From Lactococcus paracarnosus (GTDB lineage Bacteria > Bacillota > Bacilli > Lactobacillales > Streptococcaceae): a stretch of DNA of 64,000 bases. The translations under genes and the position numbers were made by a program. The notes under the pieces are model-generated. The model made no database searches. It worked only from the letters and a program-made list of their open reading frames with translations, and was not told where the DNA came from. Each line of letters starts with the position of its first letter. The first letter of the stretch is position 1. The stretch spans positions 1,302,001-1,366,000 of the forward strand of contig NZ_CP017195.1 in NCBI RefSeq assembly GCF_006770285.1. Reading direction: 5' to 3'. This document shows, one piece after another, positions 9,226-17,501 of the stretch.

Positions 9226-9684
9226 TTATTTCAAATACTTACTTGAATATTGTTGATAATCTGGTTGATTATTTTTATTTAGCACATAGATCATCTTACC
9301 TTTCAATGCATCTTCATTATCAGATGCGACAAGCATTGCAATTCGTTTATCTTTATCAGGAAAAGCGACGGAAAATGACATATTGTTTTTTGTACTGAAC
9401 CCATAATAATAAATTTTCCGATTATCTCTAATGATATTATCTTTTGATTGATAACGATAGCCTGATAAATATTGATTGTTACTCACGATATGACCATCAA
9501 TAACTAGTTTCTTTTTGCTTATCTTGATGATTGTATTTTTGCCATTTGAATCCTGGGCTTGCCATGTGCCAATAATATCACTTGCACTATGACCAAAGAA
9601 ATAATTGCCGATAGTCATAACAAGGCCGAATAACAGTGTACAAAAAATAGCGATTAAAACGGGTTTTATATTAGTCCATTTCAT
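9226..9684 (-). CDS. Membrane-anchored protein at the end of the type VII effector island
   Basis: 152 residues from an ATG that overlaps the preceding stop codon (TGATG). One N-terminal membrane segment (about residues 8-30) is followed by an extracytoplasmic domain rich in beta-type sequence (GTWQAQDSNGKNTIIKISKKKLVIDG), reminiscent of small lipocalin-like folds. I do not recognise the family. Last in the LXG operon, it could be an immunity or accessory protein acting outside the membrane; that is inference from position only. Confidence 0.7.
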   Translation of the reverse strand: MKWTNIKPVLIAIFCTLLFGLVMTIGNYFFGHSASDIIGTWQAQDSNGKNTIIKISKKKLVIDGHIVSNNQYLSGYRYQSKDNIIRDNRKIYYYGFSTKNNMSFSVAFPDKDKRIAMLVASDNEDALKGKMIYVLNKNNQPDYQQYSSKYLK

Positions 9685-10031
9685 CAAAATCCAAATACCT
9701 CTGATCTTGCTTCCTGATGATTATCAACAGTTGTAATCTTTAATTTTTTATACTGCACAGTTGCTGATAGGTCTTCATATTGATTCGCAAACTCTTGAAA
9801 CTGCACATCTATATAACCAAGATAGACAATTTGATCAATATCTTCAGAATTGAAAAAAATGATTTCTTGACTAACTAGTCCCATAGGAAGCGTTGCTGCA
9901 CCAAATTCAAAATAGCCCTGTTGACCATTGATCTCAGTTACTGGCATCTGACTGATAATAACAAATTCCTGATCACTACCGGTTACTTTTACGACACTAC
10001 CAACTGGTAATGGGGTTAACTGTTTACTCAT
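9684..10031 (-). CDS. DUF4176-like LXG accessory protein (third copy)
   Basis: 115 residues resembling the two other DUF4176-type proteins of the island: LTPLPVGSVVKVTGSDQEFVIISQ at the N-terminus, a middle FNSEDIDQIVYLGYID motif, and an end in EVFGF. Such proteins are known as cytosolic chaperone-like partners of LXG effectors. It overlaps the upstream gene by 4 bp and is translationally coupled. Its Phe-Gly-Phe tail matches the WXG100 protein and the middle DUF4176 copy. Confidence 0.75.
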   Translation of the reverse strand: MSKQLTPLPVGSVVKVTGSDQEFVIISQMPVTEINGQQGYFEFGAATLPMGLVSQEIIFFNSEDIDQIVYLGYIDVQFQEFANQYEDLSATVQYKKLKITTVDNHQEARSEVFGF

Positions 10032-10870
10032 TGATTCTCCTCTAAATTCAGTTTAGCTGCCTTTACAAAAAACAAATCTGGATTCTCTCTAGAAAGCGTA
10101 ACAAAATATTGCCTTGCTTGCGCTACATTTCCTTTTAATGCCTCATTCAAAGCTTGAAAATATAATTTTTCGAGCTTTAATAAACGCGTTTTTGGTTGCC
10201 ATTCATCAACAAAATCGTTCACTTGCCCATCACATACAATATCTTTAATCGCTTGACTGAGTTGTATCACAGTATTTATAACTTGTGACTGACTGGGATA
10301 TTTATCCACTAACTGTTCGAGTTGCTCAAAAAGTATGCCAGATTTCACCATATCTTTTGACAATAGATTACTTCTTAAAGCAAAAGCATATTGGACTACT
10401 TGAAAAACTACTTGATTCGATTCATAAATTTGAAGTGTTGAGAAATCAATTTTTTCTGCACCTTTTATTGCTGCTTCAAAATTACCTTTATAATAATAAA
10501 CACTAATTAGACAACTATAAGCATTTAAATTTAATGTGTGAATATTATTATTATAACGATGTTGTTTTACTTTTAAAACAAATCTGTTAAATAACGTTGA
10601 GTTAACTACCTGCTTACCATAACTTTCAACATTATCAAGTTCTATTTTTGAAGTTAATAAATATTCACAATAGACATTGCCTTTAACCATAATTTTTCTC
10701 AAAAATAGCACTACTAATACGTATATTATAGTTAAGAACATAATTACTTTTACATTTGGTGAACGATCCTGAAACGTAAGAAAGAACCCTAGACAGAGAT
10801 AAGTAATAGTTGTAAAAAAGACACCATAATTTATTAAAAAATAATATAACCATATTTTTTTATTATTCAT
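10028..10870 (-). CDS. Two-TM protein with helical-repeat cytoplasmic domain, putative immunity
   Basis: 280 residues starting at MNNKKIWLYYF; the ten-codon longer form has no ribosome binding site. Two membrane segments (about residues 5-30 and 40-60) are followed by an all-helical region with TPR-like spacing, for example YFQALNEALKGNVAQARQYFVTLSRENPDLFF near the end. It follows the second LXG gene almost directly, the usual place for an immunity gene. No catalytic motif is visible. The immunity role is inferred from gene order. Confidence 0.65.
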   Translation of the reverse strand: MNNKKIWLYYFLINYGVFFTTITYLCLGFFLTFQDRSPNVKVIMFLTIIYVLVVLFLRKIMVKGNVYCEYLLTSKIELDNVESYGKQVVNSTLFNRFVLKVKQHRYNNNIHTLNLNAYSCLISVYYYKGNFEAAIKGAEKIDFSTLQIYESNQVVFQVVQYAFALRSNLLSKDMVKSGILFEQLEQLVDKYPSQSQVINTVIQLSQAIKDIVCDGQVNDFVDEWQPKTRLLKLEKLYFQALNEALKGNVAQARQYFVTLSRENPDLFFVKAAKLNLEENQ

Positions 10871-10877
10871 TTTATCT

Positions 10878-12248
10878 TTATTCTCTTTCTTTATCTTCAT
10901 TTTCGGAAATTGTTAAACTTAGCAATGAACCTGTTGCTAATACAGCACCTCCTGCTAGCGAGAATGGTGCCGTTGCCGTGACAGCTATTGCTGCAAATAA
11001 AACGATTCCAACAACAACAGCTTGATCGCCTTTAAGATACTTTTTACCAACCTCAACACTTGTAGCAGTCTTAAAATCACCTGAAACTTTGCTTGTCGTA
11101 TTTTTCCCGTACAGAGAAATTAACCCATTGGCCCAGTCTGCACTAGTCGCAAAGCCATAGTCTGTTTTATTGTTAGCATCACCTGCACCAGCGGATACAT
11201 TTAATCCTTTAGTGCCGAGACTAGTAGATGTCCCTAGTCTAGTATCACCAAACTTGATTTCACTACTACCTGACAAGTTCAAATCATAAAAATCAAGGTC
11301 AAAATTAAGTATCCCTAAATCAATGGCAAGACCAGAGAACATGCCCTCTGTAAAATTGCCTTTAATTACCCCTTTACCTTCCTTGACAAACTTTGTACTT
11401 GTTTTGACATATGTTGAACCATAATCTTTTTTATTTGGTATTTCAAATGATATTTCATTCTTGCCAAACAAATTTTTGATAGCATCAAATGCATTAGATA
11501 TAATATTGCCTTTAGGTAACGTTTTTTCATGCTTGTCTTTTGAACTTTTAGCTTTCTGCAGTTGACTAAACCAACGCTCATCGATCCCCTTAGGAAAACG
11601 ATACCTACCGTCCGCATTAACCCTCATCTTGCCTAAGACTCTAATCCCTTGCATGGCAAGTTTTATAAGCCTTGTGCTATCACGAAATAAGCCTTGCGTT
11701 TGTGACACAAAGGTTTGTAATAAACGGAGATCGTTTTTCAGTTTGTCAATATCCTGATCTAAACTCGTTAGGTATGCATTTAGATTACCTCGGATGTTAA
11801 AAAGTTGATCAGCCAATGCAACCATCGCTGTCACAGGGTTGCTCATGGCAAGGATTTCAAAGGCTTGACTGTTCAAGGCATCAGCGGTCAGTTTCACCGT
11901 CTGACGATAGGCTTCGCATTCTCGGATTTGTTGTGTCAACTTATCCTCGTCAAGTTTATTTGTGCTGGCTGTTTGAATTGCCTGATCAGCTGAGCTATAG
12001 CGCCTTAAATCAGCCTGCATCTCTTCGATTGCCTGACCAAAACGTGTGATGACAGGGACAATCAAGTCTCCAAATAAGCCTTTACCTGCCGTATAAGCAG
12101 CTCCTGATAGCGTTCTACCGTCAATGGCTTGCATCAAGTGTGCACACCTTGATTTCAGATCTTGAATGACATCTTGCCCATTCTGGATATTAGATTGACA
12201 ATCGCTGATAAATTGACGCGACTCGCTTTTTAAAAAAATCACGCCCAT
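10878..12248 (-). CDS. LXG-domain type VII secretion effector, C-terminal type 2
   Basis: 456 residues. Residues 1 to about 215 are a helical LXG domain (MGVIFLKSESRQFISDC, AQVNQDIDKLKNDLRLL-like coiled segments), nearly the same as in the other LXG protein of the island. The C-terminus is different: a beta-rich, Gly/Ser/Thr/Asp-rich region of about 170 residues (for example FDLDFYDLNLSGSSEIKFGD), then a hydrophobic hairpin (VVVGIVLFAAIAVTATAPFSLAGGAV), then an acidic tail. LXG proteins are exported by type VII secretion and kill competitors. I do not recognise this C-terminal domain; the hydrophobic hairpin suggests a membrane target. Confidence 0.8.
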   Translation of the reverse strand: MGVIFLKSESRQFISDCQSNIQNGQDVIQDLKSRCAHLMQAIDGRTLSGAAYTAGKGLFGDLIVPVITRFGQAIEEMQADLRRYSSADQAIQTASTNKLDEDKLTQQIRECEAYRQTVKLTADALNSQAFEILAMSNPVTAMVALADQLFNIRGNLNAYLTSLDQDIDKLKNDLRLLQTFVSQTQGLFRDSTRLIKLAMQGIRVLGKMRVNADGRYRFPKGIDERWFSQLQKAKSSKDKHEKTLPKGNIISNAFDAIKNLFGKNEISFEIPNKKDYGSTYVKTSTKFVKEGKGVIKGNFTEGMFSGLAIDLGILNFDLDFYDLNLSGSSEIKFGDTRLGTSTSLGTKGLNVSAGAGDANNKTDYGFATSADWANGLISLYGKNTTSKVSGDFKTATSVEVGKKYLKGDQAVVVGIVLFAAIAVTATAPFSLAGGAVLATGSLLSLTISENEDKERE

Positions 12249-12274
12249 GGCAAACTGTTCCTTTCTTTAAAAAC

Positions 12275-12595
12275 TCAAAAACCAAACGATTCTGCTGTAT
12301 AAGTTTCATTTTCTGAAGCGTCAACTAGACCTTGTTGCCAGGCGTCATAGACTTCAAGATATCTCTCCTCTTCCTCATCTGAATAGCCGATAAAAATAAG
12401 CTTATCGACATCTTGATGATTAAAGAATAAGGCATCCTCTGGATGAATCCCATTCGGGTAGACAACACCAACATAGTCACTAAATACTTGGCCTTCTCCA
12501 TTATCAAAAGAAGCACCACGACCAACAACCATTAATTTGGCAGTCGCCTTTTTTAAATAGACTATTGACCCTAGGGGTAATAATTTTTCTGTCAT
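12275..12595 (-). CDS. DUF4176-like LXG accessory protein (second copy)
   Basis: 106 residues: KLLPLGSIVYLKKATAKLMVVGRG, then a VVYPNGIHPEDALFFNHQDVDKLIFIGY core, ending in AESFGF. It fits the DUF4176 type that binds LXG effectors as an export chaperone. It sits directly before the second LXG gene, as expected of a dedicated partner. The ends are tight (1 bp from the upstream gene), indicating operon translation. Confidence 0.78.
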   Translation of the reverse strand: MTEKLLPLGSIVYLKKATAKLMVVGRGASFDNGEGQVFSDYVGVVYPNGIHPEDALFFNHQDVDKLIFIGYSDEEEERYLEVYDAWQQGLVDASENETYTAESFGF

Positions 12596-12596
12596 C

Positions 12597-13484
12597 TCAT
12601 TTTCCTCTTTTCTCTTGTTTTAATTGTTTTTTTGCTAGTTTTTTAGCTTTTCGTTTCCCATACCATTGTTCATCGCTCACCCGCCATAAAACACGATATT
12701 GTTCTGAGTATTTGGCAAAGTAAAACGTGCTGATATACAGCTTCATTGGGCCACAGATAAATAATGTGAGCATGCCAAAATAAATTGGTCCCGCAAACAG
12801 CCAGGCAAAACGCCAAACACTAAAACTGCCCCACATACCAATCCTGAATATCAAAATATTTAGGACAAGTAGCACTGACAAAACAAGCCAAAACTGCTTT
12901 AACCTCTGCCAAATCTTAGCAACAAGAGGCGTATTATCTTCTATCAATTCCCTATACAGTTCTTGTTTTATCTTTTTTACACTAGACTGAACAGTATTGA
13001 TGAAAAAGATGAACCCATATAGGCAGATAACGCTAAATCCCAACCACCCTGTCGCGCCGAGCGTTGTGCCTAATAGCATAGGCATGAATGCTAGAAATGA
13101 CAACATCATCATCAAGACTAGATTACTAACTTCAAATACTCTTGTTATCATATAATTACTTTTTGGAAAAATATTTATTAAGATTAACAAACTCCAAATA
13201 ATAATACATAAGATAATTAGCATCTTTAGCCATTGAAAATAATGAGCACCTTCCCAAATATCTTTAATATAACTCGTCCCCATATCAGCAGTTTCAGGTA
13301 AAAAAATACCTAATCCATAAGTCAATACATTAAAACAAAGTAAGGGGACTAAATTAAAAATTCTTGCACCTAACTTTTGACTTCCTCTAGCACCAGAATC
13401 ATACCAAACTTGCTTTTTATCAAATAAATTATGTGTTATCTTAGTAGATTCTTCAAATGAGGCACCAAACAATTGTTTAGCCAT
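12597..13484 (-). CDS. Polytopic membrane protein, putative immunity to the first LXG effector
   Basis: 295 residues from MAKQLFGASFEES, with about six transmembrane segments and a Lys-rich C-terminus (KRKAKKLAKKQLKQEKRGK). I chose this start because it overlaps the LXG stop by only 8 bp and has GGAGG/AGG motifs upstream; a start 66 bp earlier would overlap more. The family is not recognised. An integral membrane protein right after an LXG gene with a membrane-type C-terminus is a typical immunity arrangement. That role is inferred. Confidence 0.68.
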   Translation of the reverse strand: MAKQLFGASFEESTKITHNLFDKKQVWYDSGARGSQKLGARIFNLVPLLCFNVLTYGLGIFLPETADMGTSYIKDIWEGAHYFQWLKMLIILCIIIWSLLILINIFPKSNYMITRVFEVSNLVLMMMLSFLAFMPMLLGTTLGATGWLGFSVICLYGFIFFINTVQSSVKKIKQELYRELIEDNTPLVAKIWQRLKQFWLVLSVLLVLNILIFRIGMWGSFSVWRFAWLFAGPIYFGMLTLFICGPMKLYISTFYFAKYSEQYRVLWRVSDEQWYGKRKAKKLAKKQLKQEKRGK

Positions 13485-15054
13485 AAACCTGCTGACCTCC
13501 TCCAAAAAAGGATGTGACACTCTGCCAAGTGCCTTTTGAAGCCTTACCAATGGACTTACCTGTATCCGCTACTTTATCGACTAGCCAGTCGCCACTTTTT
13601 TCTACAAAACTGTAGAACTTCTCTTTCCTTTTTGGATCAAGTGCTCCCCATATTAGATTTAGAGAACCAAATGCAAATCCTACACCAGCAGTGATAGGCG
13701 TAATAGGACCACCAACAGCTGCCCCAGCTACTGCACCCTCAATAGGTCCTGCACTTTTTAATTGTTTTACCCCCGCATGAACTGCTGCTTTACCTACATT
13801 ATGATAAGCAGCACTCTTTTTATCATTGTATGAAGTAATCCCATCATAACTCGCACTAGCTACCACCGCTACCCAGCCTGCTCTAGTAGCTACCTTTCCT
13901 AAAGGTTTTAATTTTGATAACTTGTTACTAGCTGCTAAAGTTCCCTTTTTCAGATAATCTGTTCCCCAACCTACGTATTTATTTAGGGGCTTAGTGTATT
14001 TAGCTATACCTTTAAAATCTTTTAGTTTCTCAATTTTTTCCAAAAATTGATTAAAACTACCATCCATACGCGCTAATAATTTAGTCGCCACTGGATGATC
14101 TAACGTTCTTAAATATTTCTTTATGGCACGCCAATCTTGCATTAAATAATTAACTGTCTTTTGACCATGATCACCAAAACTTATAAATTTATCTTTTGAT
14201 AGACTTCCCGGTTTCATTAACCTCATAATATCCAAAAAATATTTGATATCTGTTCGTTTACCCATTTTTTTCTGAAGGTCATATAAATACTTAAAATCAT
14301 TAAAGGGGATACCAAGCTGTTCAGCCATGTTTTTGAGCATTTCATTACTGGGCTCTGTATTGATAACCTCTTCAAACCAACGCTCATCCATCCCTTTAGG
14401 AAAACGATACCTACCGTCCGCATTAACCTTCATCTTGCCTAAGACACTGATGCCTTGCATGGCAAGTTTTATACGACTTGTGCTATCACGAAATAAACCT
14501 TGCGTTTGTGACACAAAGTTTTGTAACAAACGGAGGTCGTTTTTCAGTTTGTCAATATCCTGATCTAAACTCGTTAGGTATGCATTTAGCTTACCTCGGA
14601 TGTTAAAAAGTTGATCAGCCAAAGCGACCATCGCTATTACGGGATTGCTCATGGCAAGGATTTCAAAGGCTTGACTATTTAAGGCATCAGCGGTCATTTT
14701 CATCGTCTGACGATAGGCTTCACATTCTCGGATTTGTTGTGTCAACTTATCCTCGTCAAGTTTATTGGTACTGGCTGCTTGAATTGCCTGATCAGCTGAG
14801 CTATAGCGCCTTAAATCAGCCTGCATCTCTTCGATTGCTTGACCAAAACGTGTGATGACAGGGACAATCAGCTCCCCAAATAAGCCTTTCCCCGCCGTAT
14901 AAGCAGCACCCGATAGCGTCTTACCATCAATGGCTTGCATCAAATGTGCACTTCCTGATTTCAAATCTTGAATGACATCTTGCCCATTATGGATATTAGA
15001 TTGACAATCGCTTATAAATTGACGCGACTCGCTTTTTAAAAAAATCAGGCCCAT
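13477..15054 (-). CDS. LXG-domain type VII secretion effector with glycine-zipper C-terminus
   Basis: 525 residues. The N-terminal LXG region (about 1-215) starts MGLIFLKSESRQFISDC and is nearly identical to that of the second LXG protein. A helical middle section follows. The C-terminus has the glycine-zipper-like segment GAVAGAAVGGPITPITAGVGF and a conserved-looking end (KSGDWLVDKVADTGKSIGKASKGTWQSVTSFFGG). Glycine-zipper LXG toxins such as TelE-type proteins depolarise membranes, so a pore-forming or membrane target is likely. The gene is preceded by two small LXG partner genes and followed by a membrane protein. Confidence 0.85.
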   Translation of the reverse strand: MGLIFLKSESRQFISDCQSNIHNGQDVIQDLKSGSAHLMQAIDGKTLSGAAYTAGKGLFGELIVPVITRFGQAIEEMQADLRRYSSADQAIQAASTNKLDEDKLTQQIRECEAYRQTMKMTADALNSQAFEILAMSNPVIAMVALADQLFNIRGKLNAYLTSLDQDIDKLKNDLRLLQNFVSQTQGLFRDSTSRIKLAMQGISVLGKMKVNADGRYRFPKGMDERWFEEVINTEPSNEMLKNMAEQLGIPFNDFKYLYDLQKKMGKRTDIKYFLDIMRLMKPGSLSKDKFISFGDHGQKTVNYLMQDWRAIKKYLRTLDHPVATKLLARMDGSFNQFLEKIEKLKDFKGIAKYTKPLNKYVGWGTDYLKKGTLAASNKLSKLKPLGKVATRAGWVAVVASASYDGITSYNDKKSAAYHNVGKAAVHAGVKQLKSAGPIEGAVAGAAVGGPITPITAGVGFAFGSLNLIWGALDPKRKEKFYSFVEKSGDWLVDKVADTGKSIGKASKGTWQSVTSFFGGGQQVYG

Positions 15055-15401
15055 GGTAAACTATTCCTCTCTCTATGAAGTTGTAATCGTGTATCCTCTA
15101 GGGCATTCATAGACCTAGAAAAGGCATGCGTCAAATCTTCTCGGTCATGATCAATCAAACGCGAGATATAGTCAGATTTACCACGCATCTCCTCCATCTG
15201 CCTCTGTACACCAACATCTGAGACCTCTGATTCAGTTAACCCTTGCATCCGATAGACCCATCTGCGATTTTCTAGGTCTAAATTATCCAATAACTGAAAG
15301 ATGGACTGCTTTTGACTGGTCAACTCATCCATTTGTTGCTCTCGTGCTAGAATTTGTTGCGAATAAACATACCGTTCATCAGAACTTTTATCCTTTACCA
15401 T
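15045..15401 (-). CDS. LXG-associated helical partner, DUF3958-like
   Basis: 118 residues, almost entirely helical and charged (ILAREQQMDELTSQKQSIFQLLD, LQLHRERNSLPWA), with no signal or membrane segment. Size, position and composition match the DUF3958-type partner proteins that bind the LXG domain to form the export complex. It overlaps its neighbours by 7 and 10 bp. Confidence 0.75.
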   Translation of the reverse strand: MVKDKSSDERYVYSQQILAREQQMDELTSQKQSIFQLLDNLDLENRRWVYRMQGLTESEVSDVGVQRQMEEMRGKSDYISRLIDHDREDLTHAFSRSMNALEDTRLQLHRERNSLPWA

Positions 15402-15667
15402 AAGTCGTCTCCTGCATTAAACGTTTGCTGTTGATCTCTTCGTGCCATCACTTGAGCAAGTTTTGGAAATTTATCGGCTTGCGTTTGCACCCTTTTAACT
15501 AGTTTCTCTACGTTAGCTAATAGTTGATTAGAGACCTCAACCCCTGTTTTCATACTTGGTACGGTACTTTGACCTAGATTAATCGTCCTGCCTCTTGGCA
15601 TCGTAAGGTTTGAAATACTTGAAACAGCTGATTGTGCTGTCGCTTCATTTGATGCAATTCTTACCAT
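15395..15667 (-). CDS. LXG-associated WXG100-like partner (TIGR04197/DUF3130-like)
   Basis: 90 residues: MVRIASNEATAQSAVSSISN, then TVPSMKTGVEVSNQLLANVEKLVKRVQTQADKFPKLAQVMARRDQQQTF. This resembles the small helical 'type VII secretion effector' family TIGR04197 found before LXG genes. Such proteins supply the secretion signal or help dock the toxin. Together with the DUF3958-like protein it forms the usual pair of targeting factors for the following LXG protein. Confidence 0.75.
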   Translation of the reverse strand: MVRIASNEATAQSAVSSISNLTMPRGRTINLGQSTVPSMKTGVEVSNQLLANVEKLVKRVQTQADKFPKLAQVMARRDQQQTFNAGDDLW

Positions 15668-15671
15668 ATTT

Positions 15672-16082
15672 TTACCTCTTTCTAAATTTATAAAATGGGT
15701 CTTGAATCAATAGCTCTCTTTCATTTGCTTCTGAGAGCTTATCCACCTTGCCTATTTCTGTTTCTTGTTCTTGCTTCACTGCTTGTTTAGGTGCATGCCT
15801 TATCTGATATATTAAGTCATCTAAGAAAGTCTTATCTTGTTCATCCTCGTAGGCTTCAAACAAAACTTCATTAATCTGAGTAGATTCGATAGAAAATACC
15901 GCTTTGGTTGGGATATCCCCATATGGATGAGGTGCCACTTTATAACGTGGAACGATTTCTGCTGCTTCATTTTCTTTTATTGCACGTGCAACCACGAAGT
16001 AAAGCAAGTTATCATCTTCTGTTCCTTTTAATTTCAACATACTTCCCAAAGGAAGAAATTTTCCTACAAGTTCTTTGCTCAT
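15672..16082 (-). CDS. DUF4176-like LXG accessory protein (first copy)
   Basis: 136 residues: KFLPLGSMLKLKGTEDDNLLYFVVAR, then a VAPHPYGDIPTKAVFSIESTQINEVLFEAY core typical of the DUF4176 type. It is longer than the other two copies and ends in a basic DPFYKFRKR instead of the Phe-Gly-Phe tail. It overlaps the upstream gene by 4 bp. It is probably the chaperone for the first LXG effector. Confidence 0.75.
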   Translation of the reverse strand: MSKELVGKFLPLGSMLKLKGTEDDNLLYFVVARAIKENEAAEIVPRYKVAPHPYGDIPTKAVFSIESTQINEVLFEAYEDEQDKTFLDDLIYQIRHAPKQAVKQEQETEIGKVDKLSEANERELLIQDPFYKFRKR

Positions 16083-16666
16083 TTTATTTGCTCCATTGGT
16101 ATGTTCACCGTGCCAAATGTTTCATCTTTATACTGATGCAACACATAACGAGGTAGTACGATTTTTGTCTCATCAAGTGAAAGATTTTCAATAAAGCGTT
16201 GTTTTCTCAAATCACCACCGAATAAGAAATGGTAGATATTCTCTTTAATAAGAGTAGTGATGCCACCAAAACTGTTGCCAACTTTCTCTACACTATCTAT
16301 AAATATAAATTGCAACTGCTCATTGCTACCATTTAACAATATAAGGAGTTCTTCTTTTGTCAAAACTAGCTTTCCATTTAACTCTCCTAAGCCATTAAAG
16401 ACAACAACTGTTGGTGTCAACTTTTCTGAAAGTAACACACCAATAGACACTTTTAAATCTATACTCTTATTGTTCACTTCTGATGCGTCAATATAGACAT
16501 TGAAGTCAGTTTGGTTTGCTTTAAGATTACCAGATGCATCGATTAAAACTGTATCAACTGCTAATCTTGCGGAAAAAATTTTACTACGTATGGCAAAGTC
16601 ACCTACATTACCTAATTGAATGAGGTTATTTATTAATATACCTGGATTTAATTTGGAGACTGCCAT
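16079..16666 (-). CDS. Uncharacterised protein of the LXG operon
   Basis: 195 residues from the ATG at MAVSKLNPGILINNLIQLGN; no convincing ribosome binding site is visible, so the start is uncertain. There is no signal peptide or membrane segment. The sequence alternates beta-type and helical stretches (VDTVLIDASGNLKANQTDFNVYIDASE, LTPTVVVFNGLGELNGKL). I do not recognise the family. It lies between the WXG100 gene and the LXG partner genes and is coupled to the next gene by a 4-bp overlap, so a role in effector export is plausible. Confidence 0.65.
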   Translation of the reverse strand: MAVSKLNPGILINNLIQLGNVGDFAIRSKIFSARLAVDTVLIDASGNLKANQTDFNVYIDASEVNNKSIDLKVSIGVLLSEKLTPTVVVFNGLGELNGKLVLTKEELLILLNGSNEQLQFIFIDSVEKVGNSFGGITTLIKENIYHFLFGGDLRKQRFIENLSLDETKIVLPRYVLHQYKDETFGTVNIPMEQIK

Positions 16667-16738
16667 CAATATCGGCACGATCTGTCATAGTCAAAATAAC
16701 CCTATCATCACTAAGACAAGCACTCCATTTTTAATTGC

Positions 16739-16763
16739 AAAAAAGCACCTCAAAAGGCGCTCA
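16739..16763 (-). terminator. Intrinsic terminator after the WXG100 gene
   Basis: Minus strand arms AGCGCCT/AGGTGCT, four-base loop, then six T residues, directly after the WXG100 stop codon. It would make the small secreted protein more abundant than the downstream effectors, with read-through for the rest. Confidence 0.7.
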
Positions 16764-16766
16764 CTT

Positions 16767-17057
16767 TTAAAAGCCAAAACTTTGCGCATCTTGTGCATCA
16801 CGTTCAGCAATCGTATCAGCATATCTCGTCAACTGTTGATTAATATCCGCAAGTAAATCCTCAAATTTTTGAACGTTTACGTACAGTTGGTTGTATTGTT
16901 CAAGGTAGGATTCAAACGCTGCACCTTTCCATTCTTGGGCTATCGTATCATTCATACGGTTCACATTTTGAATCGCTAGCTCAATCTCTTCCTTTGATCG
17001 TACATAGACTTGTGCTTGTTCTTTTAGTTCTTCTGGGGTTACACTAATTTGTGCCAT
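16767..17057 (-). CDS. WXG100 (EsxA-like) type VII secretion protein
   Basis: 96 residues forming the expected helix-turn-helix: the WXG motif is WKG at residues 43-45 (IAQEWKGAAFESYLEQY). The start MAQISVTPEEL has AAGGAG six bases upstream; the longer reading frame would include the promoter. WXG100 dimers are exported through the EssC channel. The end (AERDAQDAQSFGF) shares its SFGF tail with a DUF4176-type protein of the same island. Core genes for EssA, EssB or EssC are not in the window, so the machinery must be elsewhere or absent. Confidence 0.93.
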   Translation of the reverse strand: MAQISVTPEELKEQAQVYVRSKEEIELAIQNVNRMNDTIAQEWKGAAFESYLEQYNQLYVNVQKFEDLLADINQQLTRYADTIAERDAQDAQSFGF

Positions 17058-17082
17058 GATCATCTCCTTGGTTTCTATTCGT

Positions 17083-17096
17083 TGAAAGCGCTTTCT
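17083..17096. promoter_or_regulatory. cre site (CcpA operator) of the type VII effector operon
   Basis: TGAAAGCGCTTTCT, a near-perfect palindrome that fully fits the CcpA cre consensus. It lies about 10-25 bases after the inferred transcription start and before the WXG100 ribosome binding site, the classic roadblock-repression position. Confidence 0.8.
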
Positions 17097-17109
17097 AATA
17101 TATACTGAT

Positions 17110-17138
17110 AGTCTAACAAAACAAAAAGAAGTTGTCAA
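17110..17138 (-). promoter_or_regulatory. Promoter of the type VII effector operon
   Basis: Minus strand: perfect -35 TTGACA (17133-17138), 17-base spacer, -10 TAGACT (17110-17115). No other strong promoter is visible across the island, so this one may drive the whole 8-kb operon. Confidence 0.65.
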
Positions 17139-17310
17139 CTAATTTAATTTATAATATCCGTTTTTTATAGTTAGAAAGTAATAATATCTGTAAGGGTAGC
17201 GAAACACAAAATGGCTGACCTGTTAAAGTAAAGATTATCAAAAGGAAAATACTCACTGTGAATGCATTTAAGACGTGTCGTATCATTAAATTGACCAAAG
17301 ATGGTAAGAC

Positions 17311-17336
17311 AAAAAAGAGACTGTTTTTCAACAGTC
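17311..17336 (-). terminator. Intrinsic terminator downstream of the amino-acid permease
   Basis: Stem GACTGTT/AACAGTC, followed on the minus strand by a T-run. It lies about 165 bases after the permease stop and insulates the type VII promoter. The rest of 17139-17501 shows no gene I can support; a 60-codon hydrophobic frame there overlaps this hairpin and is not credible. Confidence 0.65.
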
Positions 17337-17501
17337 CCCCAACATCAATTTACCTCTCACCCGTGTCGCCAAATTCATCGTTGATACTGGACACTATATT
17401 TTTTAGATGACTCACTTCTATTTACACATTATGGCTGATCAAGAGATGTATTTTTCTAAAAAAGCTAAGGCACTCGCAATAGAACCTTTTTTAGGACATT
17501 T

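Noticed and set aside
9226..17138. Complete type VII secretion system
   Set aside because: Only one WXG100 protein, effectors and partners are present; no EssC ATPase, EssB, EssA, EsaA or YukD-like gene is visible.
17149..17331. 60-codon hydrophobic reading frame between the type VII promoter and the permease
   Set aside because: No ribosome binding site, it overlaps a clear terminator hairpin, and its hydrophobic character comes from AT-rich sequence.
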